A stretch of 59,116 bases of DNA from an uncultured Clostridia bacterium (GCA_947594935.1 CANQEM010000008.1:1-59116), one strand, 5' to 3'; shown: positions 19,295 to 30,426, counted from the first letter of the stretch. The notes: generated from the sequence alone by a model not told the origin. Numbers and translations are program-made.

Positions 19295-21907
19295 CTATTT
19301 CATTTTTTCCTTAATACGCACTAATGTGTTTAGTGCATCTATTGGAGTTAATTCATTTAAATTGATTTTATCTACTTCATGAGCTATCTCAGCTAGTTTA
19401 TAATTATACATATCAAATTGACCTTCAACTTGTTTTTTATCTTTTTTCTCTTCTTTTTTATTACTTAACATGCTTTTTCTTTCTAATGATTTTAAGATTT
19501 CATTTGCTTTACCTGTTACTGGTTTTGGCACACCTGCTAAACGGGCTACGTGAATTCCATAACTTTCATCTGTACCACCTCTTACAATTTTACGTAAGAA
19601 GATTATATCTTCACCTTTTTCTTTTACAGCAATTGAATAATTTTTTATTCCCTCTAATGTGTTTTCTAATTCTGTTAGTTCATGATAGTGTGTTGCAAAT
19701 AGTGTTTTTGCTCCACATTTTTCTTTATCTGCAATATATTCAGCAACTGCCCACGCAATTGAAAGCCCATCATAAGTTGAGGTTCCTCTGCCAATTTCGT
19801 CTAAAACAACTAAGCTATTTGCTGTTGCTTCTTTTAAAATTGTTGCTACTTCCATCATTTCTACCATAAATGTACTTTGACCCATGCTTAAATCATCTGA
19901 TGCTCCAACTCTTGTGAATATTTTATCTACAACACCAATTCTTGCTTCTGATGCTGGTACAAAACTACCAACTTGTGCCATTAGTGTAATTAGTGCAACT
20001 TGCCTCATATATGTAGATTTTCCTGCCATGTTTGGTCCTGTTATAATTGATAATCTGTTTTCATCTTTATCAAGATATGTGTCATTTTCCACAAAGACTC
20101 CTGCTCCTAATATCTTTTCTATTACTGGATGCCTTCCACCTTTAATATCAATTATTCCTGAATTATCAACTTGTGGCATACAGTAATTTAGGTCTTCTGC
20201 TACTTGTGCAAATGAAGCCAATACATCTAATGTTGCAACAGATGAAGCTGTTTTTTGAAGTCTTTTGATATTTTTTGCAATTTCTTCTCTGATTTCTATA
20301 AAAGCATTATACTCCAAATTTACAACTCTTTCTTCTGCACCTAGTATTTGATTTTCTAAGTTCTTTAATTCTTCTGTTATATATCTTTCTGCATTTGTTA
20401 AAGTTTGTTTACGAATATATCTTTCTGGAACCATTTTTAAATTTGATTTTGTAACTTCTATAAAATATCCAAAAACTTTATTAAAGCCAACTTTCAAATT
20501 TTTTATTCCTGTTTTTTCTCTTTCTTCTGCTTCTAAGTTTATTATCCAATTTTTTCCTTGTGTTGTTGCAGTTTTTAATTTATCAATTTCTTCATCATAT
20601 CCAATTTTAATAATTCCACCATCTTTTATTGTCATAGGTGGTTCTTCTACAATTGATTTTTCAATAAGACTGCATATATCTTCTAATTCATCAATATTTT
20701 CGTAGATGTCTTTTAGAAGCGGCGTTTCGATGTTTTCTAGTGTTTTCTTCAATTCTGGCAATTTTTGTAAAGAGTGTTTTAGAGTTATCATGTCACGAGC
20801 ATTTGCATTACCATATGCCATTTTTCCAGATAGACGTTCTATGTCATAAACTTTTTTTAGATTTTCTATGATGTCTCCTCTTAGAATAATATCATCTTTA
20901 AGGTTTTTTACACCATCTAATCTTCTATTTATTTCTAATGTATCTATTAGCGGGTCATTTAGCCATCTTCTTAAAAGCCTTCCTCCCATTGATGTTGAAG
21001 TTTTATCTAATACCCAAAGTAATGTGCCTTTTTTAGATTTATCACGCATTTTTTCTGTGATTTCTAGGTTTCTTCTTGCATTTATATCTAATGACATGTA
21101 TTTAGATATTTGATACATTATAATTTTATTTAAATGTTCTAATGTTGTCATCTGTGTTTGTTCAATATATTCTAAAAGTGCATTTATACTTGATACTGCC
21201 AATTCTCTTTCTTCTAGGTTTTCTATTTTACGACCGTTATAGTCAACTATATTAAATCTTTGAGTTAGTTTAGTTGTTTGCTTGTCAAAAAATTCATCTT
21301 TGAAACGTGTTATATATGTTTCAAAACGTTCTTTTATTTTTGCCATTTCTTCTTGGCAATCTGCCATCATACTATTTACAACTATTTCAGATGGGTTAAA
21401 TCTTGCAAGTTCATCTAATAGTAAAGGGAAATTTTGATTATCTTTGATTTCCGCTGAATACATCTCACCTGTTGAAATATCACAAACACTAATTCCATAA
21501 TATATTCCTGTTTTATATATTGCCATAATATAGTTATTTTTGCGTTCTTCTAACATATTAGAATCTATAAGAGTTCCTGGTGTAACTACTTTGATTACTC
21601 CTCTTTTTACAATTCCTTTTGCTGTTTTTGGGTCTTCTAATTGCTCACAAATTGCAACTTTGAAGCCTTTTGAAATTAGTCTTGAAATATACATTTCAGC
21701 TGCATGGTATGGCACACCTGCCATTGGTGCGCGTTCTTCTTGTCCACAGTCTTTTCCTGTTAAAGTGATTTCTAATTCTCTTGCACATGTAATTGCATCA
21801 TCAAAAAACACTTCATAAAAGTCACCTAAACGATAAAATAAAATACAATCTTTATATTGTTCTTTTGTTTCAAGATATTTCTGCATCATTGGTGAGTATT
21901 CTGCCAT
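19295..21907 (-). CDS. mutS: DNA mismatch repair protein MutS
   Basis: 'SPMMQKYLETKEQYKDCILFYRLGDFYE', 'ITGPNMAGKSTYMRQVALI', 'DEIGRGTSTYDG'. Confidence 0.99.
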   Translation of the reverse strand: MAEYSPMMQKYLETKEQYKDCILFYRLGDFYEVFFDDAITCARELEITLTGKDCGQEERAPMAGVPYHAAEMYISRLISKGFKVAICEQLEDPKTAKGIVKRGVIKVVTPGTLIDSNMLEERKNNYIMAIYKTGIYYGISVCDISTGEMYSAEIKDNQNFPLLLDELARFNPSEIVVNSMMADCQEEMAKIKERFETYITRFKDEFFDKQTTKLTQRFNIVDYNGRKIENLEERELAVSSINALLEYIEQTQMTTLEHLNKIIMYQISKYMSLDINARRNLEITEKMRDKSKKGTLLWVLDKTSTSMGGRLLRRWLNDPLIDTLEINRRLDGVKNLKDDIILRGDIIENLKKVYDIERLSGKMAYGNANARDMITLKHSLQKLPELKKTLENIETPLLKDIYENIDELEDICSLIEKSIVEEPPMTIKDGGIIKIGYDEEIDKLKTATTQGKNWIINLEAEEREKTGIKNLKVGFNKVFGYFIEVTKSNLKMVPERYIRKQTLTNAERYITEELKNLENQILGAEERVVNLEYNAFIEIREEIAKNIKRLQKTASSVATLDVLASFAQVAEDLNYCMPQVDNSGIIDIKGGRHPVIEKILGAGVFVENDTYLDKDENRLSIITGPNMAGKSTYMRQVALITLMAQVGSFVPASEARIGVVDKIFTRVGASDDLSMGQSTFMVEMMEVATILKEATANSLVVLDEIGRGTSTYDGLSIAWAVAEYIADKEKCGAKTLFATHYHELTELENTLEGIKNYSIAVKEKGEDIIFLRKIVRGGTDESYGIHVARLAGVPKPVTGKANEILKSLERKSMLSNKKEEKKDKKQVEGQFDMYNYKLAEIAHEVDKINLNELTPIDALNTLVRIKEKMK

Positions 21908-21910
21908 GTT

Positions 21911-23383
21911 TTAAACTTCCTTTCCTTCTAAATACCATATATGATTTTCTATAATTTCAACTTCTATCATTTTGCCAATTAAATTATCGTTTCCTTTAAA
22001 TATAACTACCTTATTGCTGTCTGTTCTGCCTGTTAATGTTGCTTCATTATTCTTGCTTTTGCCTTCAGCTAAAATCTTTTGTTTAGTTCCGACATATTCT
22101 TGATTTTTTTCAGCAATTATGCCTTCTGCTAATTCTTTTAGTTTGTCAAATCTTTTATGTTTTATTTCTTCTGGTATTTGATTTTCCATTTTGTCGCCTG
22201 GTGTTCCTATCCTTCTTGAATATATAAACATAAATACTTGTTCATATCTTACTTGTTTTACAACATCTAATGTATCTTTAAAATCTTCTTCTGTTTCACC
22301 TGGAAAGCCTACTATAATGTCTGTTGATAAAGTAAGGTTTGGAATTGCTTTTCTCATTTTTTCTACTAACTGCAAATATTGTTCTTTTGTGTACTTTCTG
22401 TTCATTTCTTTTAGTACTTTTGTGCTACCAGCTTGAAGTGGTAAATGTACTAGTTTGCAAACTTTATCACATTTTGCTATTGCTTCTATAACATCATCAG
22501 TAAAGTCTTTTGGATGTGGAGAAATAAATCGAATTCTTTCAATTCCTTCGATTTTATTTATTTCTTGTAATAATGTTGCAAATGAATTTACTCCATGATA
22601 TTCTTTAAAAGGTATATTTTTTTCTCTTTCAACTCGCAAATATGAATTTACATTTTGACCTAATAATGTGATTTCTTTATATCCATTTTTTGCTAATTCT
22701 TGAACTTCTTCAATTATGTCTTTTGGTGCTCTACTTCTCTCACGCCCACGTACATAAGGTACAATGCAATAACTACAAAAGTTATTACATCCGTTCATAA
22801 TTGTAACAGATGCTTGTAAATTACTTTTTCTTTTTATAGGCAAACCTTCATAGATTTTTCCTTCTATATCAATTATATCTTCCTCTTTTTGCTTTTTTGT
22901 TAATACTGTATAAATGTCTTCTGGGAGTTTATGTAATGTGTGTGTTCCAAATAAAAGGTCAACAAATGGATAACTTTCTTTGATTTTATCTGTGATGTGT
23001 TTTTCCTGCATCATGCAGCCACCTATCGCAATTATTGTGCCATTTTCTTCTTTTACTTTTTTTAATTCTCCAAGTTTGCCAAATAGCCTTTCCTCTGCAT
23101 TTTCTCTAACGCAACATGTATTGAATATAACTAAATCTGCTTTTTTTATATCCTCTGTTTTTTTATATCCTATTTCTTCTAACATACCACAAATTTTTTC
23201 TGAATCATTTTCATTTAATTGGCATCCCATTGTGAAAATAGCATATTTTTGATTTTCTTTAACTATTTGTTTGATTTTTTCTATATATTCTTTTTGTATT
23301 TTTATTTCTTGTTTTGTATCCATTTTTTGTGTCATCCCTTTCGGAAATATTTTAATATATTTTTCGAGATTTTGCAAGTTCAA
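21911..23383 (-). CDS. miaB: tRNA-2-methylthio-N6-dimethylallyladenosine synthase MiaB
   Basis: 'TMGCQLNENDSEKICGMLEEIGY', 'GCNNFCSYCIVPYVRGRERSR', TRAM tail. Confidence 0.97.
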   Translation of the reverse strand: MNLQNLEKYIKIFPKGMTQKMDTKQEIKIQKEYIEKIKQIVKENQKYAIFTMGCQLNENDSEKICGMLEEIGYKKTEDIKKADLVIFNTCCVRENAEERLFGKLGELKKVKEENGTIIAIGGCMMQEKHITDKIKESYPFVDLLFGTHTLHKLPEDIYTVLTKKQKEEDIIDIEGKIYEGLPIKRKSNLQASVTIMNGCNNFCSYCIVPYVRGRERSRAPKDIIEEVQELAKNGYKEITLLGQNVNSYLRVEREKNIPFKEYHGVNSFATLLQEINKIEGIERIRFISPHPKDFTDDVIEAIAKCDKVCKLVHLPLQAGSTKVLKEMNRKYTKEQYLQLVEKMRKAIPNLTLSTDIIVGFPGETEEDFKDTLDVVKQVRYEQVFMFIYSRRIGTPGDKMENQIPEEIKHKRFDKLKELAEGIIAEKNQEYVGTKQKILAEGKSKNNEATLTGRTDSNKVVIFKGNDNLIGKMIEVEIIENHIWYLEGKEV

Positions 23384-23387
23384 TTTT

Positions 23388-23413
23388 AAAGGCGAAGCTT
23401 TTGCTCCGCCTTT
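23388..23413 (-). terminator. rpmE terminator
   Basis: aaaggcggagcaaaagcttcgccttt on minus strand. Confidence 0.8.
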
Positions 23414-23421
23414 GTGTGTTC

Positions 23422-23631
23422 TTATGCAAGTCCATATTTCTTTTTAAATTTATCTGCTCTACCACCAGCTGTTTCTTGTCTTAAATTACCAGTCCAGTAT
23501 GGGTGGCATTTTGAACATATATCGACTTTTATATCTTTTTTTGTTGATCCAACTTCTAATACGTTTCCACATGCGCATGTGATTGTTGTTTGATTATAGT
23601 TTGGATGAATTCCGTCTTTCATTTTTTTCAC
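23422..23631 (-). CDS. rpmE: 50S ribosomal protein L31
   Basis: 'MKDGIHPNYNQTTITCACGNVLEVGSTKKDIKVDICSKCHPYWTG'. Confidence 0.97.
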   Translation of the reverse strand: MKKMKDGIHPNYNQTTITCACGNVLEVGSTKKDIKVDICSKCHPYWTGNLRQETAGGRADKFKKKYGLA

Positions 23632-23703
23632 CTCTTTTTAATTTTTTAAACTTGACTGTTTTCTATCATAACATATTTTTGAACATTTTTCAAGTGTTTT
23701 ATA

Positions 23704-23862
23704 TTATTTTTTCTTTTCTTCTTGATTTTGCATAGCATAGATTGCTGTTGAAATCATTTCCTTGTTTAAAGATAATTTATGTACAAGTTTACTCATAACA
23801 TTAAATATACAAGCTATAATTAAAATTACTAAACCTATTTTTTTCCAATATTTTGCAATCAT
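23704..23862 (-). CDS. Small single-TM protein (not in supplied ORF track)
   Basis: Translated by eye: MIAKYWKKIGLVILIIACIFNVMSKLVHKLSLNKEMISTAIYAMQNQEEKKK*; RBS aagaaggga upstream. Confidence 0.5.
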   Translation of the reverse strand: MIAKYWKKIGLVILIIACIFNVMSKLVHKLSLNKEMISTAIYAMQNQEEKKK

Positions 23863-23921
23863 AATTATCCATCCCTTCTTAATTACATAAATATTATACC
23901 TCTCTTTTCAGAAAAAGTCAA

Positions 23922-25565
23922 TTAGTATTTAAAATCTCCTCCACCTAAAAATTCTTTAATTAGTGAATTGTTTGGTATTTGTTCTTTTGGAATTGAATCA
24001 AAATATTTTAAAGTGTCTAGCAATCTCTTTGCTTCTGCATGTTCTTTGTCGTCCTCTGAAATTTCCTCTAATAGCGGTTTTGCGACGTCTTTTAAGGCAT
24101 TGAGTTCATATATAAGTGAAGTGTTAAATATTGTATTAGCATCTTCTTGATATGGGAATATATTTTTTTCTTCTCCGTCTGTTACTTTATGCCAAGTGTT
24201 TATAGTATGTTTTGCTGAGTAGCCTCTAAATTGATAATCTCTTACTATTCTACGAATTAGCCTTGTATCTGTTGTTGATATCGGGTTGTATCTATCTAGA
24301 TTTAAAACAGTTAATGCACTTATATATACTTTATATTTCTCTTTTTTTGCAATCTGGCTTGTTAACTTGTCATTTAAACAATGAATTCCTTCAATAACTA
24401 ATATGTCATTTGGTTCCATTTTCATTTTTCTGCCTTCATATCTCTTTGTTCCAACATGGAAATCAAACCTTGGTACTTCAATTTCTTCACCATTTAATAG
24501 TTTTACCAAGTGTTCATTAAGTAGTTTTAAATCTATTGCTTCAATACATTCAAAATCATAGTCTCCGTTTTCGTCTCTTGGGTTGTCTTGCCTTTCTACA
24601 AAATAATTATCAACTGAAATGGTTACTGGGTTTAAGCCATTTAATCGTAACTGAATTCCTAAACGCTGAGCAAATGTTGTTTTTCCTGATGAAGATGGTC
24701 CTGCTATTAACACCATTTTTACATTTTTATGGTTTGCTATGTCATCTGCTATATTGGCAATTTTCTTTTCATGCAAGGCTTCTGCAAGCATGATAACTTC
24801 TTTCATTCTCTTTTCTTCAATTGCCGTATTTAGCTTATATAATGTATTCATATCTAGAATTTTATGTATTTTTTCATATTCTTCTAATGCCCATGATAGT
24901 TTTTTTGTTATTTTGAATTTTTGCAATTTGTTTGGAGCTTTTGAGCTTGGGTAATGAATTAAAAATCCTTCACTATATGGTATTATTTCAAATTTTGGTG
25001 TGGCACCTGTTGAACTTGCTATTGTTCCATAGCAATAGTTACAGTAGTTTTCACAGTAATATAGATGTATTTCTTTGTTGGTTTTTAAATCAAATTGTAG
25101 TCTGCCTTTTGAAGTGTCTGTTTCATTATAAAATTTTTCCGCTTCTTTTCTTGTCATTACAACTTCTTTTATTGGCAAATCTTTATCAATAATGTTTTGA
25201 ACTTCTTTATTTATATTTTCAATAAATTTATCTGTGATTTTTACTTTATCTGTTGTGCAAAACATGGAATTTCCTAGGCGATATTCTACTGTCATTTTTT
25301 CCTTAGGATATAGCTTTTCAAAGGCTTTTCCTAATATGAATATAAGTGTTCTTGCATATATTTTCATACCAGTTTTACAAAAAGTGTCTATCAATTCCAA
25401 AGTGCCACTTGTTTGAATTTCATAAGATAAGTTTTGATATTCATTATTAAATATACAACCAATTACAGTATATTTGCTTTTTTGGATTTCATCTTTCATA
25501 AGCTCTTGTACTGTAATTGGTTTTTCGATTATATATTCTTGGTTATTATATATTACTTTTTTCAT
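23922..25565 (-). CDS. TGS/ThrRS-like domain + uridine kinase-like nucleoside kinase
   Basis: N-terminal threonyl-tRNA synthetase-like editing region, then 'LIAGPSSSGKTTFAQRLGIQLRLNGLNPVTISVDNYFVER'. Confidence 0.93.
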   Translation of the reverse strand: MKKVIYNNQEYIIEKPITVQELMKDEIQKSKYTVIGCIFNNEYQNLSYEIQTSGTLELIDTFCKTGMKIYARTLIFILGKAFEKLYPKEKMTVEYRLGNSMFCTTDKVKITDKFIENINKEVQNIIDKDLPIKEVVMTRKEAEKFYNETDTSKGRLQFDLKTNKEIHLYYCENYCNYCYGTIASSTGATPKFEIIPYSEGFLIHYPSSKAPNKLQKFKITKKLSWALEEYEKIHKILDMNTLYKLNTAIEEKRMKEVIMLAEALHEKKIANIADDIANHKNVKMVLIAGPSSSGKTTFAQRLGIQLRLNGLNPVTISVDNYFVERQDNPRDENGDYDFECIEAIDLKLLNEHLVKLLNGEEIEVPRFDFHVGTKRYEGRKMKMEPNDILVIEGIHCLNDKLTSQIAKKEKYKVYISALTVLNLDRYNPISTTDTRLIRRIVRDYQFRGYSAKHTINTWHKVTDGEEKNIFPYQEDANTIFNTSLIYELNALKDVAKPLLEEISEDDKEHAEAKRLLDTLKYFDSIPKEQIPNNSLIKEFLGGGDFKY

Positions 25566-25644
25566 TTCATTTTCCTTTCTTTTGTTGCTTTAAATTTTAT
25601 TCTTTTGTGTAGCACATATATTTTATCCTATTTTATGAAATAAG

Positions 25645-26466
25645 TCAATATTTTATATATATACTTGGGTCTACTTGTATATTATCTTTTAAAATTTCAA
25701 AGTGTAAATGTGCTTCTTCTGCACTTTCAAATGCTGCTGTATTTCCTACTGTTCCTATACTTTGCTCTTTCTTTACCTTTTCTCCTTCTACTACAAATTC
25801 TGAGGTTAATAAATTTGAATATACTGTTTGAAAACCGTTTTCATGTTCAACTACAATTGTTAAACCATATCTTGGGTCATTTTTTATACTTTTAACTATT
25901 CCATCTTCTGCTGATTTAACAACTGTTGTTTTTTCTGCTTTAATGTCAATTCCTGTATGAACAGTCCATTCTTGCAAGGTGTCTGAAAAAACTAGATTTT
26001 CTTTTGCATATTCTTTTACTACTTCACCTTCTACTGGTTTTGCAAAATTTAATTCTTTAACTTCTTCTTTTTTTGCAGGTGTTTCGTTATTACTTTGTGT
26101 TGGTATTTCAGTTTGTTTGGTTGTGTTAACATTTGTAACAATATTTGTTGTGTTTAAACTTGTATTATTTTCTGTGGTGGTTGTTGTTAGAGTGTTTTCA
26201 ATTTCATTTTCCGCTTCTTCTACACTTTTTCCCATTTCAGAACTTGCTTCTTCTACTTCTTCGCTTGTAACTTCATTTGTTCGATTTACGATGTTTGCAA
26301 TTTCTTCACTGCTCAATGCTCCTTCTTTTACTTCTTTTGTTAAGTTTTGGCTATATGCAATTAACGCAATGGCAATTATCGTTAGTATTATAACACCAAT
26401 TGTAGAATATTTAATTATTTTATTCCCCATGTCATCATTTTGTATGTTTCCTAAATTTCTTCTCAT
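25645..26466 (-). CDS. M23 peptidase-domain protein, SpoIIQ-like
   Basis: N-terminal TM; 'VHTGIDIKAEKTTVVKSAEDGIVKSIKNDPRYGLTIVVEHENGFQTVYSNL'; adjacent to spoIID. Confidence 0.85.
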   Translation of the reverse strand: MRRNLGNIQNDDMGNKIIKYSTIGVIILTIIAIALIAYSQNLTKEVKEGALSSEEIANIVNRTNEVTSEEVEEASSEMGKSVEEAENEIENTLTTTTTENNTSLNTTNIVTNVNTTKQTEIPTQSNNETPAKKEEVKELNFAKPVEGEVVKEYAKENLVFSDTLQEWTVHTGIDIKAEKTTVVKSAEDGIVKSIKNDPRYGLTIVVEHENGFQTVYSNLLTSEFVVEGEKVKKEQSIGTVGNTAAFESAEEAHLHFEILKDNIQVDPSIYIKY

Positions 26467-26540
26467 ATATATCCTCCTTTAAGTTAAGTTATTAAAAGTA
26501 TTTCCTTTTTTAGAAAAAATATACATAAAAAGAAATTTTG

Positions 26541-27536
26541 CTATCCGTCAATCTCTGATATTTCAACATCTGCATAAAAATGATGTATTATTTCGTCTGC
26601 TGTTTTTCCTTGTTTTGCTAAACTATCTGCCCCTGTTTGGCTCATTCCAACTCCATGCCCATAGCCTTTTACAGAAAATATGATTTTTCCCTCTTGCTTG
26701 TTTATCTCAAAGTTTGCAGATTTTAAACCGAGTAAGGTCCTTGCTTCAACACCAGATAAATTATGATTTCCGAATTTAACTGTTTTTACTCTATCACTTT
26801 CTGTGTACTCTAAGATTTTTACTTCATCGTCATTTTCAAAATTTATTTGAATATCTTGATATTTTGTTTTTAACTTTTCTAGTAATTCTTCATAAGTAAA
26901 ACTTGCTTCTGACGAATATTGGGTATATCCTTCTTCTCCTGCTGTTTCTACAACCTGCAAATATGGGTAATCACTACCTCCCCACACATTTATTGGTATT
27001 TCTGTTTTTCCACCACTGTTTGAGTGAAAAAAAGCATTTATTGGTTGATTATTGTATTTGATTATTTTCCCTCTTGTTTCATTTACAGCATCTGTAATTT
27101 TTTGCCAATTTTCTTCTCTCTTATCTTCTTCCCACCTTGCTAATCTGTCTTCTTTTGATACCCATGCTTGGCAACAACTACTGCTATCACATATATCGCT
27201 ATTATCGTGTTTTTTATGGTCTAGTTTATACATAGTATATGTTCTAGCAACAATGCTTTGTGCTTTTAATGCCTCTTTTTCAAAAGTGGCTGGCATTTCA
27301 GCTGATACAACATTACACAAATATTCTTCTAATTTTACTTCTTCGATTTCTCCTGTTTCTGTATGTAGTAGTTTTATAACTTTATCTTCTTTTGGTGGTT
27401 CTTCATTTGTAACTGTTTCCGTATTTTCTTCTGATGTTTGCATAGAGGCAGTGGGTTGGCTAGTATTTGTGAAAATTGCTGGTAAAATAAAACAAATTGT
27501 TGTTAGGCATATTATATATACAAATATTTTTTTCAT
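26541..27536 (-). CDS. spoIID: Stage II sporulation protein D
   Basis: 'LEEYLCNVVSAEMPATFEKEALKAQSIVARTYTMYK', 'GYGHGVGMSQTGADSLAKQGKTADEIIHHFY'. Confidence 0.95.
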   Translation of the reverse strand: MKKIFVYIICLTTICFILPAIFTNTSQPTASMQTSEENTETVTNEEPPKEDKVIKLLHTETGEIEEVKLEEYLCNVVSAEMPATFEKEALKAQSIVARTYTMYKLDHKKHDNSDICDSSSCCQAWVSKEDRLARWEEDKREENWQKITDAVNETRGKIIKYNNQPINAFFHSNSGGKTEIPINVWGGSDYPYLQVVETAGEEGYTQYSSEASFTYEELLEKLKTKYQDIQINFENDDEVKILEYTESDRVKTVKFGNHNLSGVEARTLLGLKSANFEINKQEGKIIFSVKGYGHGVGMSQTGADSLAKQGKTADEIIHHFYADVEISEIDG

Positions 27537-27557
27537 TTACTTTTCTCCTTTTTTTGA

Positions 27558-28289
27558 CTAGCTTGCATCTGATAATAGAAGTTTCATTTTACCTAATATT
27601 TTTCTTTCTGTTCGTGAAACTTGTACTTGGCTAACTCCAAGTATTTTAGCAACTTCTGACTGCGTTTTTTCTTTATAAAAACGTAACATTATAATTTGCT
27701 TGTCTTTTGATGATAATTCAGCAAGTGCTTGATTTAATGCGATTTTATTTATAATATTTTCTTCTACATTTTCGCCAGTAGAAATTTTTTCAATTAAACC
27801 AATTCCATTATCTCCGTTGTTTGTTTGAACTATTCCGTCAATTGATTCTATTGGTCTTGTTGCTTCTAATGCAACTGCAACATCTTCTTTTTCTATTTTC
27901 AATTTTTTTGCTAGTTCTTCTACTGAAATTTCTTCTTTGTTTTTATTTCGATATTCTACTTGTAACTGCCTTATTTTTGCTTGTAATTCTTTGATACTTC
28001 TACTAACTTTAATTGCTCCATCATCTCTTATAAACCTTTTTATTTCTCCTAATATATATGGTACTGTGTATGTTGAAAGCTTTACATCAAAATTTGTGTC
28101 GAATCTTTTTATTGATTTAATAAAACCCACACAACCTATTTGATATAAATCTTCTAATTCAAAACCTCTACCGCTAAACCTTTTTACTATGCTCCATATT
28201 AAGCCACTATTTTCTTTGATTAGTTTTTCCAATAATAATTTATCGCCTTGCTGTGCTTTTTTTATTGTCTCTTTATCATTTTCAAACAT
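27558..28289 (-). CDS. sigF: Sporulation sigma factor SigF
   Basis: Sigma-70 regions 2-4; immediately downstream of spoIIAA-spoIIAB. Confidence 0.95.
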   Translation of the reverse strand: MFENDKETIKKAQQGDKLLLEKLIKENSGLIWSIVKRFSGRGFELEDLYQIGCVGFIKSIKRFDTNFDVKLSTYTVPYILGEIKRFIRDDGAIKVSRSIKELQAKIRQLQVEYRNKNKEEISVEELAKKLKIEKEDVAVALEATRPIESIDGIVQTNNGDNGIGLIEKISTGENVEENIINKIALNQALAELSSKDKQIIMLRFYKEKTQSEVAKILGVSQVQVSRTERKILGKMKLLLSDAS

Positions 28290-28304
28290 ATTTTTCTTTC
28301 CTTC

Positions 28305-28808
28305 CTAAGGCATATTTGCTATTTGTTTTGCTTTTTCTTCTGCTTTTATTTTCTTATACATTGTGATTTTTGTTCCAACACCTACAATAGATTCAATTTC
28401 TATTTTATCCATAAAACTTTCCATGATTGTAAAGCCCATTCCAGACCTTTCTAAATTGGGCTTTGTGGTATATAGCGGTTCCTTTGCCATTTCTATGTTT
28501 TCTATTCCTTTTCCATTATCGGCAATTTCTATTATGATTTCATTTTTATATAGCCTTGTATGTATTTTTACAATTCCAGCTTCATTTTCATAACCATGTA
28601 TAATGCAGTTTGTTACTGCTTCTGAAACTGCTGTTTTAATGTCTGCCAATTCTTCTATTGTTGGGTCTAGCTGTGATGCAAATGCTGCTACTGCTATCCT
28701 TGCAAATGCTTCATTTGATGATTTACTAATAAATTCTAAATTCATCTCATTTTCAAAATTTCCAGTCATTCTTTTCATTCCTTTCCAAGATATAAATTTG
28801 CTATGCAA
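28305..28808 (-). CDS. spoIIAB: Anti-sigma F factor SpoIIAB (true start probably the internal Met of '[13 protein letters not shown]')
   Basis: '[18 protein letters not shown]', '[12 protein letters not shown]', '[15 protein letters not shown]'. Confidence 0.95.
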   Translation of the reverse strand: MHSKFISWKGMKRMTGNFENEMNLEFISKSSNEAFARIAVAAFASQLDPTIEELADIKTAVSEAVTNCIIHGYENEAGIVKIHTRLYKNEIIIEIADNGKGIENIEMAKEPLYTTKPNLERSGMGFTIMESFMDKIEIESIVGVGTKITMYKKIKAEEKAKQIANMP

Positions 28809-29127
28809 TGTTTGTTACTGGTATCAATCTTAAAATACCACTCATTTCAAATATTTTGCTTACACTTTGTGTAAGATTTGCAACTTCTAGTTTTGCTCCT
28901 AATAGGTTTGCAAACTTATATCTTCCTACTAGTAATCCTATTCCGGCACTATCCATGAAAGTGACACTATCAAAATCAAATACAACTCTTTTAGGCATAA
29001 ATCTTTCAATTTCATAATCTGCTTCCCTCCTTATCTTTTGGACACTATGGTCATCAATTTCTTCTGTGATTTTAAAAATTAAAAGCTTGTCCTTTTCATA
29101 AAATTTTGCTTCCATACATTGCAACAC
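28801..29127 (-). CDS. spoIIAA: Anti-sigma F factor antagonist SpoIIAA
   Basis: STAS domain: '[27 protein letters not shown]'. Confidence 0.95.
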   Translation of the reverse strand: MLQCMEAKFYEKDKLLIFKITEEIDDHSVQKIRREADYEIERFMPKRVVFDFDSVTFMDSAGIGLLVGRYKFANLLGAKLEVANLTQSVSKIFEMSGILRLIPVTNIA

Positions 29128-29260
29128 GTCCTTTCTATATTAGGTTTATTTTCGACTGGTATTATATATCAATTTCCAGTATTTTCCAATAGCAAAATCT
29201 TAGAAGTTTTGTCGGTTTATAAGAAGTTTTCGACATTTTTTTCAACCTTAAATCTAAGAT

Positions 29261-29286
29261 AGAGGTTTACTTTTTAGCAAACCTCT
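29261..29286 (-). terminator. Terminator downstream of ytfJ
   Basis: agaggtttac...gcaaacctct inverted repeat with T-run. Confidence 0.7.
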
Positions 29287-29291
29287 TTTAA

Positions 29292-29849
29292 TTACATTTC
29301 GTCATCATTTGTTTCATCATATTCAAATTCGTAAGTTATTCCACTTGGTAGGTCTTCTGCTTTTCTTTCTACTTTTTTAGCTGACTTTTCTGCCTTCTTT
29401 TCCATTTTACGCATGATTTTTTCTGTTTCTTCTTTTTTGTTTTCTATGCAGTGGTTCATTGTAGAATTAACTTTTTCAATTAGGTCTGGAATATAGTCTA
29501 AAAGCTTATCCATACTTGATGAATGATTTACTGGAATTAGTTTTATAGTTTCTTTTGAGATTATTAAAAATGCAATTGGGTTAATGCTTACACCTGCTCC
29601 ACTTCCTCCGCCAAAAGGTAAACGGTATTGAATTTCCTCTTCTTTGTTTGCTTTTTTATATTCATCTAATGCCTCTCCTTTGAATTCACTACCACCTGCT
29701 GCAAAGCCAAAAGATACTTTTGAAATTGGAATAATAACAATATTGTTTGATGTTTCGATTGGTTCGCCTATAATTGTGTTTACGTCAATCATGTCTTGAA
29801 TACTATTCATAGCCGTAGTCATAAGCCCCTCTATTGGATGTTCGCTCAT
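29292..29849 (-). CDS. ytfJ: Sporulation protein YtfJ (GerW family)
   Basis: 'MTTAMNSIQDMIDVNTIIGEPIETSNNIVIIPISKVSFGFAAGGSEF...PFGGGSGAGVSINPIAFLII'. Confidence 0.93.
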   Translation of the reverse strand: MSEHPIEGLMTTAMNSIQDMIDVNTIIGEPIETSNNIVIIPISKVSFGFAAGGSEFKGEALDEYKKANKEEEIQYRLPFGGGSGAGVSINPIAFLIISKETIKLIPVNHSSSMDKLLDYIPDLIEKVNSTMNHCIENKKEETEKIMRKMEKKAEKSAKKVERKAEDLPSGITYEFEYDETNDDEM

Positions 29850-30426
29850 GTTCTTCCACTCTCCTTTTCTTTCTTAAAATACATATTGTGCTTATAATAT
29901 GTATCATTTTCACTTTAAATATACCTTCTAATTGGAAATTAACCAAATTTTTACTTTTATAAACTGGTTGAACTTTAAATTTTTGTTTATTAGGTTTGCA
30001 TTTTGTTTTTTGAAGTAAAATCGTTAAAATTGTGCTAACTGCTGGAATTAGGAAAGATGTTAATATAACATTTTCTGTGCCTAGCTCTACTTCTAAATCT
30101 AATTTTTCTGTTTCTAGTTTTATATTTTCTAGTATTTCTTTCAAGTCTTTTTGTATGCTTTTTTCTTTTTCTATTTCCGGGATGATTTTTTCTTTAATTT
30201 GAAATTCTTGATTTATCTTTTCAATCTTTTCTTTCGTAAAGCTTAATCTAAAAATTGGAATTTTGTTTAGTACACAAACATAGAAAAAAATTTTGTAGTC
30301 CTTGCAAATATGTGGGGGTTCTGATTGGTATTTAAGGTTTTTTATTTTTATTTTAAATGTCATTGATAAAACTAGCAAGACTAAAAAAAGCAATAAAAAA
30401 AATGTATAAAATAAAAACATAACCAT
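29803..30426 (-). CDS. DUF2953 family protein
   Basis: N-terminal TM, 'RRVEEHERTSNRGAYDYGYE' tail; overlaps ytfJ start, usual neighbour order. Confidence 0.85.
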   Translation of the reverse strand: MVMFLFYTFFLLLFLVLLVLSMTFKIKIKNLKYQSEPPHICKDYKIFFYVCVLNKIPIFRLSFTKEKIEKINQEFQIKEKIIPEIEKEKSIQKDLKEILENIKLETEKLDLEVELGTENVILTSFLIPAVSTILTILLQKTKCKPNKQKFKVQPVYKSKNLVNFQLEGIFKVKMIHIISTICILRKKRRVEEHERTSNRGAYDYGYE